Positions 33,200 to 45,552 of a DNA stretch of 64,000 nt are shown here, one piece after another (the first letter of the stretch is position 1; each line of letters opens with the position of its first letter). The position numbers and the translations under genes are program-made. The stretch comes from Calocera cornea HHB12733. Lineage: Eukaryota; Basidiomycota; Dacrymycetes; Dacrymycetales; Dacrymycetaceae. Where the stretch lies: positions 165,969-229,968 of the forward strand of contig KV423926.1 of the NCBI GenBank assembly GCA_001632435.1. The letters are read 5' to 3'. The notes under the pieces are model-generated. The model was given only the letters and a program-made list of their open reading frames with translations. It was not told where the DNA came from and did no database searches.

Positions 33200-35142
33200 C
33201 TAGGCATCGTCAAGAATAGCGATGCGGCCATCTTCCCCCTCCAGAACCTTGCGCATGTGCTGGCCCGCCCTCGGTGGCCACGGCGTCGAGAAGATCTCTT
33301 CGAGCTCCTCCAGCGTCCTCCCCATGGTCTCGATGCAGAAGAAGTACCACAGGATGGACTCGATCGTGTCCCAGCCAACGAAGATGAAGACGAACTGCGT
33401 GGAATTGTCAGTGCTTGAGAGGCGGTCTAAGAACGGTAGCTTACATTGTAGGAGATGTTCTGGAGAGCGATTGGCGTGCAGTACAGATTGATGAAGAGCA
33501 TGACGCCGACTACGACGAAGTACATAGACATCTGGTATCCAGGTCAGTTTGCTCATTTTCATACCGCGTGCGTCGGCCTACCCCTTTGGCGCGAGCCGTG
33601 TTCTGGAGGCACTCGACAGGGTACAGAGCCTGCAGAGGCGAATACGTAAAGCCATAGACCAAGCCGAACAGGACTGCAACAGACCCGCTATTAGGCATTC
33701 AAGCGGAAGGCGGGAGATGAACTCACAATATGAAGCAACAGCACCTTTACCAACGCTGAGCTGGGTGATACCCAGTGTCGCATTATGAGCCCATTTCCAG
33801 GACAGTGCACCGTTAATCCCCAAGCAAAGCGCACAAATTAAGGTGCCCCAGATCAGTACCGGTCTTCGCGGCATCTTGTCTGCCAGGGATACCCCGCAGA
33901 TGGCCCCAAACGCGGAAACGAACGAATTGGCCAAGTTGAGCACGAACTGCATATATGAATCGTAACCCACCGCCGCATAAATTTGGGTGTTGAAATAACC
34001 GAGGCCATTACCCGAGAACTGTCCGAAGGTGCCCATGAGGATGACCATGAAGCTGCGCCAGCGTGCGCTCGGTGTATTGAACAGCTCGGAGTAATCCCAC
34101 CAACGCTTGTCCGACGCGTCCAGCTTGATGTTCTCCTTGAACTCGGTCCATTCAAGCTCAACAATCGGATTCTTGGGGTCACCATTGCCGTGGAAGCGGA
34201 TCAAAAAGTCGAGCGCCTTCTGCTCGTGCCCGTTGGCGAGTAGCCATCGGGGTGACTCGGGCAGGAACCAGACAGCGCAGACCACCACCATAGACGGAAC
34301 GGCTTGAAAAATGAGGGGAAGGCGCCACGAGAGATCGCTGTTGATCGGTGCTGTGCCGAGAGTTATGCCAGCAGCGGGGATAGATCCACCGAACCAACCA
34401 CACTAGCAGACGATAGTAAGAAAAGGTGGCTACGTGAGTGTCGTCAAATGCTCACGTTGTAGGCGCCAGTCATTCGACCTCTCCAATGCGGTGGGCAGAC
34501 TTCCACGCAATACGACGGCGCAGCTGTAGCCATGATGACCACGAAAAAACCGAGGAGGAAGCGACCCGCCAAGAACTGCGGCTTTGCCTCGGCCGAGACG
34601 ATCACCACCATACCAATGATGATTCCGATGCCCCCAATGAACATGCCTCCTCGACGGCCAAGCCGGTCGGCGAGAGGGCCGGCAATCCATGGTGAGACGA
34701 GTTGGCCGATGGTATCTTGATAAAAATAGGTTACTGGACTGTATGTGGGGCTATAATAGTACGTACACATAGAGAAGATGAGGCCCGTCCCCGAGCCTAC
34801 CACATCACCGTTGAACCGGGCCTGATAGTAAGGCATGATGTTGATGGCAGTCATGAGTGAACTATCGTATCCATTTGCGCATGAGCACAGGAATGAGATG
34901 AAGCAGCAGAAGTAGAGTATCCACGAATCTTTCGACCACGGGTTGAGCCGACCCTGTTTGATCGCCGCCTCGTACGCTGCGTTCCTGATTGCATGGATAC
35001 GGGCGTTGGGATCCGCAGGCAAGCCGTGTACATGCTCGAGGTGTAGAGTGCCGCCGGAAAGCTCGTCTTTCTCATTGATACTGTTGTCGAGCGGCGATGC
35101 GGGGTCCACCTCAGGTTTCTCAGTGATCGCGGAGGTTACCAT
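33200..35142 (-). CDS. MFS sugar porter, paralogue of the 27 kb transporter
   Basis: A plasma-membrane sugar transporter of the same subfamily. The ATG at 35142 (MVTSAITEKPEVDPASPLD) was chosen over an upstream in-frame ATG at 35310 because the acidic MVTS... head fits the family. Signatures: FCCFISFLCSCANGYDSSLMT (first helix), GPLADRLGRRGGM, AGRFLLGFF, CPPHWRGRMTGAYN, FLPESPRWLLANGHEQKAL, DKMPRRPVL, FTYSPLQALYPVECLQNTARAKG and IETMGRTLEELEEIF near the end. Several introns interrupt it. The N-terminal tail is longer than in the 27 kb copy. The two genes face each other across eIF4E and repeat array A, suggesting an old inverted duplication. Confidence 0.93.
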
Positions 35143-36059
35143 AGCCGATAATGGGAAGAAAGTGCTGGCGGGACACCGTGCGGCATTGAGATGGGGAGTC
35201 CGACGCTTTAACCAACGGAATGGTGGAGGGGCTCTTTGGCTGACCAGGGGCGACAGATGCCAAAGATAGAAGCACAGATCATGTGTCCTTCCCAAGTGAG
35301 TATACCCCAAGAATCAGGGGATGTTGGGAAAAGAAGCACAACATGCCGGAAGGCTACAGTGCTCTTGTGTGGGGCTCCGCCATGATGCAAGCTTGCACTA
35401 ATACAGTTCAGAGAAGCAACGTTATTATTGGATGCGTGGTTGAGAGGTAATTATCCCACCCGAAGATTTGGCTACGAAGGGTGGAGGCGCGGTGGAGGGT
35501 GCCTAGCATCCTTCTTTGAGCATCGCACGAGTACTGGTATTGCTGAGTAGCAGGTAGAAGACCGTGAGGCACGTTTCAGGTGTAGCGAGGTTTCTGGCTC
35601 AAGATGGCCAGGAAGTTAGCTGGGAAGACTTGAAGGGAGACCTAGCCCCTTCAAGTCAGGGGGCAGCTTGACATTAGACCGAGGCAGCCACCGCGCTGGG
35701 CAACGCAGAGTCCCCACGGCCAGAGAAGCAATGGGCGGCGAGGCCGGTCCGTCGGCGCATCCGACGTCCCAAGGATTCTCCGAGCCAGCGAGCTAACAAG
35801 CAGAAGGTTGTGTAATTGATCCGAGCATGGCAGCGGAAATGTCGATTACTGTAGCGGCTCTTCTCGGAAAACTGAATTGTCGCTCAGAGGAGGAAGGAAG
35901 CAGAGGTAGTTATTGTTAGCACATGACACTCGTCATAAACTCGGAGGACTTCCCGAGTTTCGTGACAATGGCTCTGCGCTCTGCACCAGAGCGCATAGCT
36001 TACACAAGTATACCTCCGTTCAATCCCGTGTCCGCCTGAAATTGCCGCTCGGGAGACTC
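35143..36059. other. intergenic; promoter of the minus-strand porter and head of repeat block B
   Basis: No gene. GACTTGAAGGG...CCCTTCAAGTC (35627-35657) can form a hairpin. From about 35950 the sequence matches, in patches, the segment before array E at 63.8 kb. Confidence 0.5.
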
Positions 36060-36665
36060 TTTGCTCCTGCTTGGAAGTCTGGTTCCGCCATGGGTTTTAC
36101 TTCCGCTGAAAACTTTGCATCCGCTGAGACCTTTGCTTGGGCTATCTAGTTCGCCTCCGCTATAATATTTGCCTCCCCTTCAATGTTTATTTCCGCTGTC
36201 AGATTTGTTTCCGTGTTATGGTCTGCTTTGGCCGTGGTATTTGCTTCGGCTGCGTATGCGCTTCCGCAATCAAGTCTACTTCCGCTGTCCTATTTGCCTC
36301 CGCTGTAGGAGATTCATTATCAGTATTGCCTTTGTTTCCCCACTAAAAAGTACTTCAGTAGTGGGTTCACTTCCGCTGTACAATTTACCTCGGCTTTACA
36401 ATGTGCTTCATCTATAGGAGCTCCTTCCCCGTCCGAGTCGACCTCCGTGCACGGAGGAAAGCAGGAAAGCGGCAGTATATTCTATCGCGGAAGTACATTA
36501 TTTAGAGGAAGCAAGTAGAACACCGGAAGCAGATGCGGGAGCGGAAGCAAGTTAAATGACGGATGCAAATGCTCAGCCGGATGCAAATAAGTCAGCGGAG
36601 GCAACTCCGGTGAGCGGAAGCACATATTTTTCTCAGCGGGATCAAAGAGGCAAATCCCATCGCTT
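36060..36665. repeat. 18-bp-period array B, forward then inverted
   Basis: Forward units (ACTTCCGCTGAAAACTTT, GCATCCGCTGAGACCTTT and so on) run from about 36060 to 36320, with a few more at 36360-36415. Reverse-complement units (GGAAGCAAG, GGATGCAAA each 18 bp) run from about 36487 to 36660. The region around 36420-36485 is the turn-over point. Same motif and layout as array A. Confidence 0.92.
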
Positions 36666-36977
36666 CGGCTGGCCGTCTCCCACGACGAACCCTGTTGCAT
36701 TGCCTGACGCGGATACGGGAGCAAACGAACGCAGATTTGCAACCTGTGCGCTTTACTCCTGAACGGTTTCGGAAGTCCTCTAAACCCGAGGCATGGCTTC
36801 TGCGTGCTGCGATAATTACAAGAGATGGATGGGATGGAATGGAATGATGATATGCTACAGTTGTGGTAACAGGATGTAGTTGGGTTATCGTTCAAATCAG
36901 TGTACATTTGCGATGGTATAGGAGAGAAAAGCGCGGCCCAAATATGAGGTGGGGATATGGAGCGATGCGGGGCGTTG

Positions 36978-39900
36978 TTATGTCCTCTGCCTCTTCGGCC
37001 GACCGCTGGGGTAGAACTCCGTCGAGTCGGCAGGAAACGGTTCTTCAACCGTGACATCTTCGTGCTGTTCTTCAACCGTGACATCTTCGTGATCTTCTCT
37101 GCTCTTGCGCTTCAAAGAGCTCCGTGTTGCAGATGTCTCATCGGTCCCCTTCCGATGACTCTCCCCTACTTCATGCTCCTCCTTGGTACGATTGCGCAAT
37201 GGGTAACGAAGGGCACTGGGTGTTGAATGCGTAGTTGCCGACCCCGAACTAGGACTGCTACCCACTACAGCGTCGGATAACTCTCGAGTGGGTGTGACAC
37301 GGTTGTCAAAACTGAGGCTTTTGCGATGACCCTTTCCTTTCCCGCTTGACGGAGGCTTCGGCTGCGATCTGGTCCGTCGCGGCTCAGAAGAAACGCTCTT
37401 GATTGCCGTTCCAAGCGGTTCCGCTGGTGCAGGTGTCGGTGTACGGGGCTTCTTCCGCATGGGCCCGGTGGATTCATCGATCTCATCCTCCTCTGCCCAA
37501 CCTCGCTTCGATGCCTTACGGCTAGCATCCGACTTTTGAGTTTCTGCCCGCACTGCTTCGACTTCTTCCGCAGAAATGGGCAACCAACGTGCGGCTCCAA
37601 AAGGAGAGGTATTGATGTATTCCTGAAGCTTTCGCAGAGCGCCTGGCATGCTTTCGGCAATGAGGGGCGGGATTTCCTCCAGAGACTCATCGTATTCGCC
37701 GACACCAGGCAAACCTTCGCGGCTGACCCCCTCAACTTCCCGAGCCTCGTTGATATTGCAGATGGTCACGAAGAAAGTACGAGAAGTTTGGTTGTCCTGC
37801 TCCACACGAACCTTCTCCCAATGGCACTGTGCCCTGGTCAATGGTCGGTGATCAACTGCTGCAGAGCTTTGTCTGCGTCGCGGGAGCTCGTGATGTTCGA
37901 CAGACGGTGATGCAGAGCCATGATGGTGACGTACGAACTCGAAACCGGTATCGGACAGCTGCTCCTCGTCTTGGGCCTCCGGAGCGGTTATGCGAGGCGT
38001 CTCCAAAGGGACAAGAAGCGCGGCAGGATGGTCAGAAATGGTGTCTGTATTTTCGGGGGAGTCCTTTCGCTCGAAACTCTCTTCCGCCTTGATGCGAGGT
38101 ACCACACGCATTCCGCTTTGCTTTCCAAGGCTCTCGCCACTAGGGGAAACGACTTTATCGCTGTCTTCCTCACGGAGCTGCACGTGAGACTTGGATATTC
38201 CGAGATGAGTGATAGGGGCTAGCGAACTGTGAGCGCATGCGTGCGCAAGGACGGCATACCAACGTACCTTTGGTTTCGGCATCCATAGATTCTACGTCAA
38301 CCAATGTTGATGTCTTGTCTCGACCAGTCGAGTTCGACATTGACCCCTCATCGTTGGAAGTTTCCGAATCTCGGATATTGCTGCCACCGTCCTCCACAAT
38401 CGTTTGGAGCTCTGCATCTGGGTCAGAAGCGGCGCCGTCCGAGGCTTGAGCACAGGGTCAGAATTGGAGTCCTTCCAGGCCGAAGGGGCCACATACCTGA
38501 TAGCGATGCTTCTTTTGCCATTTGCGTCACTGCGGTCGATGCATTCTCCACGGCAAATGCTACTTGAATTTGCTCCTTTACGCCGTTATCCACATCTGGT
38601 TGTCTTGGTGGAAAGCTTTGCTCGAGAAGATGCAAGCCTTGCCTCAAGGGCAAGGCTAGGCCCTCAAGAGGGTTTCTGTCCTGTGCATCTCTTTGCTCCA
38701 GCTCGGGGTGAAACTCTTCCAGATCATAGTCGCCACTGAAGAGATCTGAAGGGGCTGGGGAGAGAGGGGTGGCCGCCCGGGAGTCGAATAATCGCACGAT
38801 ATCGTTTGGAACTGGAGTCGGCTCACGACTCTCGTTTGTGGGTATCATTCGACTGACAACGGAGATATCATCACGCTCGTCTTCTTCCAGGTGAGCAACC
38901 GAGGAATATTCGTTCGAGGCCAAAGTGACCTGCACTGTCCGTATCTGGGGAACATCGCGGCTACCTTCAGAACGACTTGTAAACAGGGCGATGTCTTCAG
39001 ACTGTTCAGAGTCTTCGATAATTTCCTCGACCATGAGCAGCATGCCGCTGATTTCTTCAATGTCCTCTTCTTCCGTGCCTTCATCCATACTGTCCTGACT
39101 GAGAGCAGTCTCCGTGAGCATGCTCAGCATTGCTTCGACCATTGTTTCGTCCTCGATACCTGCAGCTGTTGGATCATGTAGGGCCATATCATCGGACGCT
39201 TCCTCCGTCGCACCAACGGGAGTTTCCACATGAGAAGGGGGAATGACCGCGTCTTCGTCATTGACGATAGAGGTCGTCTCCATTTCGTCAGTCGCAGAAT
39301 GCGCCATCGCAAGAGGAAGCTCAGATGTACTGGGCAGCCTTGAAGTCGCGTCAGCACTGCTGGAGAATGGCTCGACGCTCTCTGCCTTTTTTTCAACAGC
39401 GTCCAAATTGTCAACCACTGGTTCCACCAACGCTTGAGAGGCTGGATCCAAACTTGGTGCAAGGCTTGCAGTGCCTTCATCATCAGGCAGAGACATAGAA
39501 GCAGCCGTTGTCGGGAACTCCGATGAGAGCTCCACGTCGGGGACATAAAGTGGCATGTCTTCTGTGGTTACCACGATGTCGTATGGGACGGTTTCGGGAG
39601 ACGTCGCTGACCCCTCTGCCACAGTAATGTGGGGTGCCTCGGCATCTGGCTCCTTGCGCGTTGAAACTGGCACAGATTGGTTGGCATTGTCTTCGCTCTC
39701 CGCGGTCGAAGCACAAGAAGGCGTAATCGGATCAATGAATGGAGGGTTGGGCAACTCGGATGGTACGGACGAGCGATCCGCATTCAAGTCGCTGCCCGCA
39801 GACGGAAGAGCCGCGTTAGAATCCAGCATAATCGCATCCGGGACTGTGGTTGCGACATCATCCATAGGCATGACTGTCTCGACCTCGATCGTGATGTTCG

Positions 39901-41424
39901 GACCAGGGGCAACAAGCGAAGACACATTCGTCGGCCCTGGTATAAGGTCGTGTTGCTCCATGGATGACATAGTCGACTGCTGTCCATCTTCTTCGACGGG
40001 TACAATCGACCCATCTGCGACGATGTTCCAGGAGGCCGCCGCTGCTAAAACATCCAGGGGATTGGAGGGTAGGGATAGCACGGATGGGAATTGAGGCTGA
40101 CTCTCGACGATTGGCGAGAAGTCGACGAACGCATCGAAGCCGCCGAACAAGCCCAGTGACAAGGCCGAGTCAGCTGGGAGTCCAGCCAAAGAAGCAGCTG
40201 CTGGAAGGTGGGAAAATTCTTCGTGGACCTGTTCATACGGATGCTCCGTCTCATACAAGCCGGGTGTGTTGGCCAAGAATGCTTCTTGGAGTCCGTTGAC
40301 AGGCGTCGCATCCATAAATGCAGAGAGCCAGGACGGGCCGGATTCTGTAGGCAAGGCGAGCAGGTCGTTGTTCAACGGGAACGGCCCGAAAGAGTTGGGG
40401 GAGATGTGAGTGTAAGGCTGATCATCGAACTGGCTGGAACTTTGCGTCATGTCGATAGATTCGGGTATGACGTAGCTGGTGATTGGGGCTCCTGCAGGAG
40501 TTGGGTCGGCATCTTCGTCGATGTCGTCGTCCGCTGCCTGAGTGCGCTGGACCGTGGGAGGCGTGTGAGCATCCTGACTTCGGTTAGCAGCGGTCACTTT
40601 GAGGGACAAGCACACTCACAGCATCTTCCTCGTCTCCATCCTCCATGTCTTTATCCTCTTCGCCATTTACGCCGTACTCTGGCTCCTCTTCCTCCTCGTA
40701 CCCCTCATCGACATAGTCTTCTTCCTCTTGCTCTTCCATTTCTTCTACTTCTTCCAGTTCTTCTCCCGCTTCCTCCTCCTCGCACTCCTCCTCGTACCTC
40801 TCCTCGTCCACCATTACCGCCCCGTCTTGAATGGGATAGCCATCGCCATTCTCGCTGTAAGCAACGATAGAGCTATCGTCAGGGTCTTCAACCCCATCTT
40901 CCTCTTCAAGCTCATCGACTTCGACCATCTCAACCTCGTCTTCCTGGTCCTCATCATCAAAGTCCTCGCTGGCCGGCGAGAAGAGATCGTGATGTGGTGA
41001 GGTCGCACGACCATCCTGTCGCGGAGACCCGAGCTCTTCGGATTCTTCTCGCGACGTCGGCATGGAGTCAGAAGAACTACCGAACATCTAAAGCACGTCA
41101 GGCGAGAGTATGCATAAACTGTAATGCACTGACGGCGAGAACCGATTGGGCTGCCACATACTTTGACGTCGAAAGTATTGGATGGGCTCGCATTGCAGAC
41201 GGCACCGCTCGGGCAGACCCATCGAAAGCCTGACTGACCCTGTACTTGCGCCGAAGCTCCTCTTCCTCGTATCTCGCTCGAATGGCGGCGACCTTGATTC
41301 GTAACTGGGCTGCTGCCTCCTTGGCGTTCTCGGCGATCGTATAGAGCGGGTCCTCGAGATGGCTGGTGGGCATGGTCGCGGCAAGAAACGCTTGGGACCT
41401 GCGCAGTGCTCCATGAGAGCTCAT
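36978..41424 (-). CDS. large acidic, Ser-rich uncharacterised protein (probably nuclear)
   Basis: No family was recognised. The start at 41424 (MSSHGALRRSQAFLAATM) leads into a predicted coiled coil (AENAKEAAAQLRIKVAAIRARYEEEELRRK). The exon from about 41087 begins MFGSSSDSMPTSREESEEL and is almost continuous Glu/Asp. A 700-residue Ser/Pro/acidic region follows (40600-38423). The most conserved-looking part is HWEKVRVEQDNQTSRTFFVTICNINEA...EIPPLIAESMPGALRKLQEYINTSPFGAARWLPISAEEVEAV, near 37,900-37,540. The C-terminus has basic clusters (GPMRKKPRTPTP, RYPLRNRTKEE, SGRPKRQRT) that look like nuclear localisation signals. Size is over 1,300 residues in at least five exons. It is divergent from PRP17 by about 280 bp. 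An upstream ATG at 41505 is possible. Confidence 0.6.
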
Positions 41425-41703
41425 CCTTGCATCCTGGGTATGATATCCAGCGCTGTGGCCGGGCTGCAACATGGCGGTCGTTGGTCGTTCAAGGCTGCAT
41501 AACAAGGGTAGCCCATACCCCGCGTTATTTGATTATGACGCTGCGACTCGGTGGCGAGCCACAGGTCCGGAGGCATGAAGCGAACGGGACCGCATTTTGG
41601 CTTCTAGCGGCTGTGTCTTACATAACTCCGTGGTTTTGGGTGTTCGCGCTCGCGGCCCAAACGACTCATTCGCGCGCTTCGTCCCATAGTACAATCCCTC
41701 ATC

Positions 41704-43752
41704 ATGTCCGGCCTCGTGCAGGACTACGCTTCGGACTCAGATGACAATGGCGGGTCCGGCACGCCCACTGCAAATGGCGAAGATGTGTTCGGACTGTCTG
41801 AGCTTCCGGCTGCGAAACGGCAGAGGACAGACAATGGTCCAACCGACATCACTGTTCCAACCCTGGCACCAGACGTACTAGCAGAGGTGCGCTCCACTAC
41901 GTCGTCTCTCTCGCATCACTGATTGCTCTCGTGTAGGATCCACTCAACCAGACGTCACTCGTAACACGACCAACGGACAGCCAAATTATGGTCAACATCA
42001 AAATGGACGACATGCTTCGACCGATGGCGGGACCGGAGAACCCATTTTCGGATCGCAAGTTCCAGAACCAGAATGCCTTAGCTGGTGTCGTTGAGGAGCA
42101 AGCGATGTCCGAACGTGACTTTCGAGCGCAGCACCTCTCCTACTCGATTTTGGGCTACTCCGCCAACCCGTCCTTCTCCTCGGATACCCCAGTGCTAGGC
42201 TCGTTGGCCGCAGCGGAGAAGAACAACTTCCAAACCCTCGATATGATGCGCGCAACCAATGGCGAGCGCAAACATTGGAAGCGAAAGCGGAAAGATCAGG
42301 GTGATCTGGAGGTCGTGGAAGGGGATGGTGCATACAGCGGGCCGTGGGCGAAGTGGGAAGGGGACGAGCAGCCAGACATTGTTGTTCCTGAGCAGGAAGA
42401 GGAGGAGCCCGAAGAGGAAGACACCGAACTGGAGGTCAGGAAGGCAAGGGCCAGACGACAAGCGTTCGGCCAGGAGAAGTCCATCTTCCACGGCAAATCT
42501 CTTACCGACTACCAAGGCCGCACATATATGCATCCACCCCTTGACGTGGCACCAGAACTGGCTCGCGAAGCTGGATCTCAGGAGTGCTTCTTACCCAAAG
42601 AGTGTGTACATACATGGACCGGCCACACCGCAGCTGTGTCCGTCGTACGATTACTACCAAAAACCGGCCATCTTCTACTCAGTGGAAGCATGGACACCAA
42701 GATCAAGGTGTGCCAGCTCGATCTCGCGTTCCGTGACATGTTGCTGACCTTTGTACAGTTGTGGGATGTTTATCACGAGGGAAACTGTCTTCGGACTTTC
42801 ATGGGACACCACAAAGCCATCAAGGACTTGACCTTCTCTAACGATGGCCGCCGATTCCTTAGCGCCTCCCACGATCGCCAGATCAAGCTCTGGGATACTG
42901 AAACTGGCCAGTGCATCAAGGCATTCTCGAACGGGAAGACGCCCCATGTGGTGAAGTTCCACCCAGATGAAGACAAACAGCACATCTTCCTCGCGGGAAT
43001 GCATGACAAGAAGATTGTCCAGGTGTGTTGCATGCTGCGACTCAATGAGCTCCGTCAATGACATGTTATAGTGGGACATGAACACATCCGAAATCGTCCA
43101 AGAATACGATCAGCATCTCGGCGCCGTCAATACGATCACGTTCGTCGACGAGAACCGGCGATTCGTCACCACTTCAGACGATAAAACCATTCGAGCGTGG
43201 GATTTCGATATCCCAGTTGTGATCAAGTATATTGCCGAACCTCACATGCATAGCATGCCCGCAGTGACACTCCACCCCACTGGTTAGCCTCACATCTACT
43301 TTGCCTGTTTACCTACTGAAACCAGTGTGCAGGGAAGTGGTTCGCTGCGCAGTCGCTGGACAATCAAATACTTGTGTATTCAGCCGACACTTTCCGTCAA
43401 AATCGCAAGAAACGCTTCGCTGGCCATTCGACCGCAGGCTACGCGTGTGCTGTCGGATTTTCACCAGACGGCCGTTGGATCAGCTCTGGCGACGCCGACG
43501 GCAGCATCGTGTTCTGGGATTGGAAGACAGGGCGTCTCATGAAGCGGCTGCGCGCTCATAGCAAGGTAGTCATATGTCACGAATGGCTTCCACATGAGAC
43601 GGTGAGCATTTCAAGTCTGGGCTTTGATGAAGCTGGCTTATGTCCTCGTAGTCCAAGGTTGTAACAGGGTCTTGGGACGGACTCATCAAGCTTTGGGTGA
43701 GTCGAAGCCGCTCCAAGCCCGAATGGTCCCTAACATCTGGAATCAGGACTAG
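41704..43752 (+). CDS. PRP17: pre-mRNA splicing factor PRP17 (CDC40), WD40 repeats
   Basis: PRP17 acts in the second catalytic step of splicing. The ATG at 41704 ([13 protein letters not shown]) opens an acidic head. The family N-terminal signature follows: [23 protein letters not shown] and [14 protein letters not shown]. Then come [21 protein letters not shown] and, from [18 protein letters not shown], seven WD40 repeats: [81 protein letters not shown], a Val/Tyr-Ser blade, [19 protein letters not shown], and [14 protein letters not shown]. The last intron (GTGAGTCG...AATCAG) adds only the final Asp codon and TAG (43752). Length and blade order are those of the family. It shares a short divergent promoter with the acidic nuclear gene. 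Confidence 0.95.
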
Positions 43753-45552
43753 ATTTTGTATCAGTGGCAGCCCTTCGGCCCTTATGGCATCATGTATTCA
43801 ACAGCATTTCCGGTCAGTTTGATCGTTTCAGGCACAACAAAACCTCGCTGGCTATGAGAAAGTTCCCCAAGCAGGGTCCCCCATTAATGAAGGAAGGCTG
43901 GCTCCAACAGCGGAGATCCGGTGCGAATGTCGTCATCTCCCGAGTTGGCTCGGCCTACCAACGTGCCGGAACAGGACCAGCGTTGTGGGTAGAGTAGCCG
44001 ATGGAGCATTCAGCAAAGCATAGACACGATGAGATGGGAACTTCGACGAGAACGGAAGTGTGCCTAGCTGCCCACCCATTGTGGCGGAGATGCCGCTCCG
44101 GATTTCTCACGACGCATGCCTGATGAAGTTCAGACTCACGCGGTGTCGGTCTCGGAAAGATAGCCCTAGCGACGTAATACAAGGCTACGCGTCTAAGACC
44201 CCGGCTTGAGGGATACTGTGCGCCTTATAGTCTCTTGCGTGCTTCCACAGCTAAGTGATTTTACCACGTTTACTATGTGTGTTCACATGTTCAAACTCAG
44301 CCGAGCGAACAAGTAGCGGCATGCTCTGCTGTTACCTGCGCCGTGCCTGGTTACGCGTCCATATTACCGCGGGCTATCGGAACATTGCGCTGGGACCGCT
44401 TGAGCAATGAGCCTGGGATAAGCCCACTCTGTGCGTTCCAGGGCCTTCTTCACTTACGTGTAATGGTGCCTGGCGTGGTAATCAGACACATGATGCCGTA
44501 TGAACCAGTTTTATTTTTGTAGACAGTCCGGCGTGGATGGAGGAGGCCGCCGCTGAACATCACACCAGCCGCGGCAAGCGCCAATGCCGTTCCGACCTCA
44601 GCCGAGCAGTCCAAAGCAGGACGATCGCCACCTACCGACCAACCTATTTCTCCGAACTTCACAGTCTGTTGCGACCAATTTTACATACAGGATTCGGGCC
44701 GAGGACGTGGTGCACTGTACGATGTGGACGCATCTCCGCATGGGCCGTGGCGCCGTCCTCAAGTAAGCTGCCCACCTTGTGATTGAACCTGATCGGTGTT
44801 CCGACAAGATAGGAACAGCTATTTCCAGGGTGAGGCACGTTGACAAATTTTCAGTCCGAGTCTGGTCATATAAGCTCGGCACTCCTTGGTTGGTGGAGCC
44901 GTAGCACGAAGTAAGAACACCACGAGTGACGCCCGGCGTTGGCGATAGAACACGATTAGTGCGGCCCTGGACGGGTTCCTTGCTACTCAAAAAAGAGACC
45001 GTATGTTCCGCATGCTTTCTTGAGGAACCGACCGGGGAGGAGTGGGTAGGCAAGACAGTATGATACATGGTGCAACAGAAAGCCGATGCGAGGCGGACGC
45101 AGATCCAGGACGGCAAGGACGAGGGATCGGATCCGTGCGCTGAACCAGTGCTGGCTCAGGCTAGTGCACTGGCTCAGCTCCAGCCTCGGTGAGTTGTTGA
45201 CGTCGTTGCCAGCGAATCGCAGGGAACATGTGGACTAGAGAATATATGGAGAGGACGTTGGGAGAATCATTCTTCAGATAACCGCATTTCTGCAAACAGC
45301 GGGAGCGTTGGCACGTGAAGCGAATAAGGTGCATGAACGAGGAAGACGGAACGTGTGCAAGCGCTCCAAGAAGATGGTTGAGACGCATGGTAACCGATGA
45401 CGACCTTCCATTTGGATCAAGCCGACGTAGCAAGTTTTCCGATAGTTCTGCACTATAAGAGTCGAGGCTTCTTTTACGCCTTCGAGGCAGGCCCCACCAG
45501 CACTAACCAGCCCATCCACGAATTCGAGTTCCACACCCCCACCCACTAAGCG
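43753..45552. other. 1.8-kb intergenic region upstream of the peptide precursor, no gene
   Basis: Several frames exist on both strands but none reads as protein. TATAAGA at 45454-45460, about 95 bp before the ATG at 45553, is a plausible TATA box for the peptide precursor. Confidence 0.5.

Noticed and set aside
43764..45116. Candidate genes upstream of the peptide precursor
   Set aside because: Frames are short, compositionally random and lack recognisable motifs. In particular no HxxHC (UstYa-like) motif was seen that could modify the peptide.
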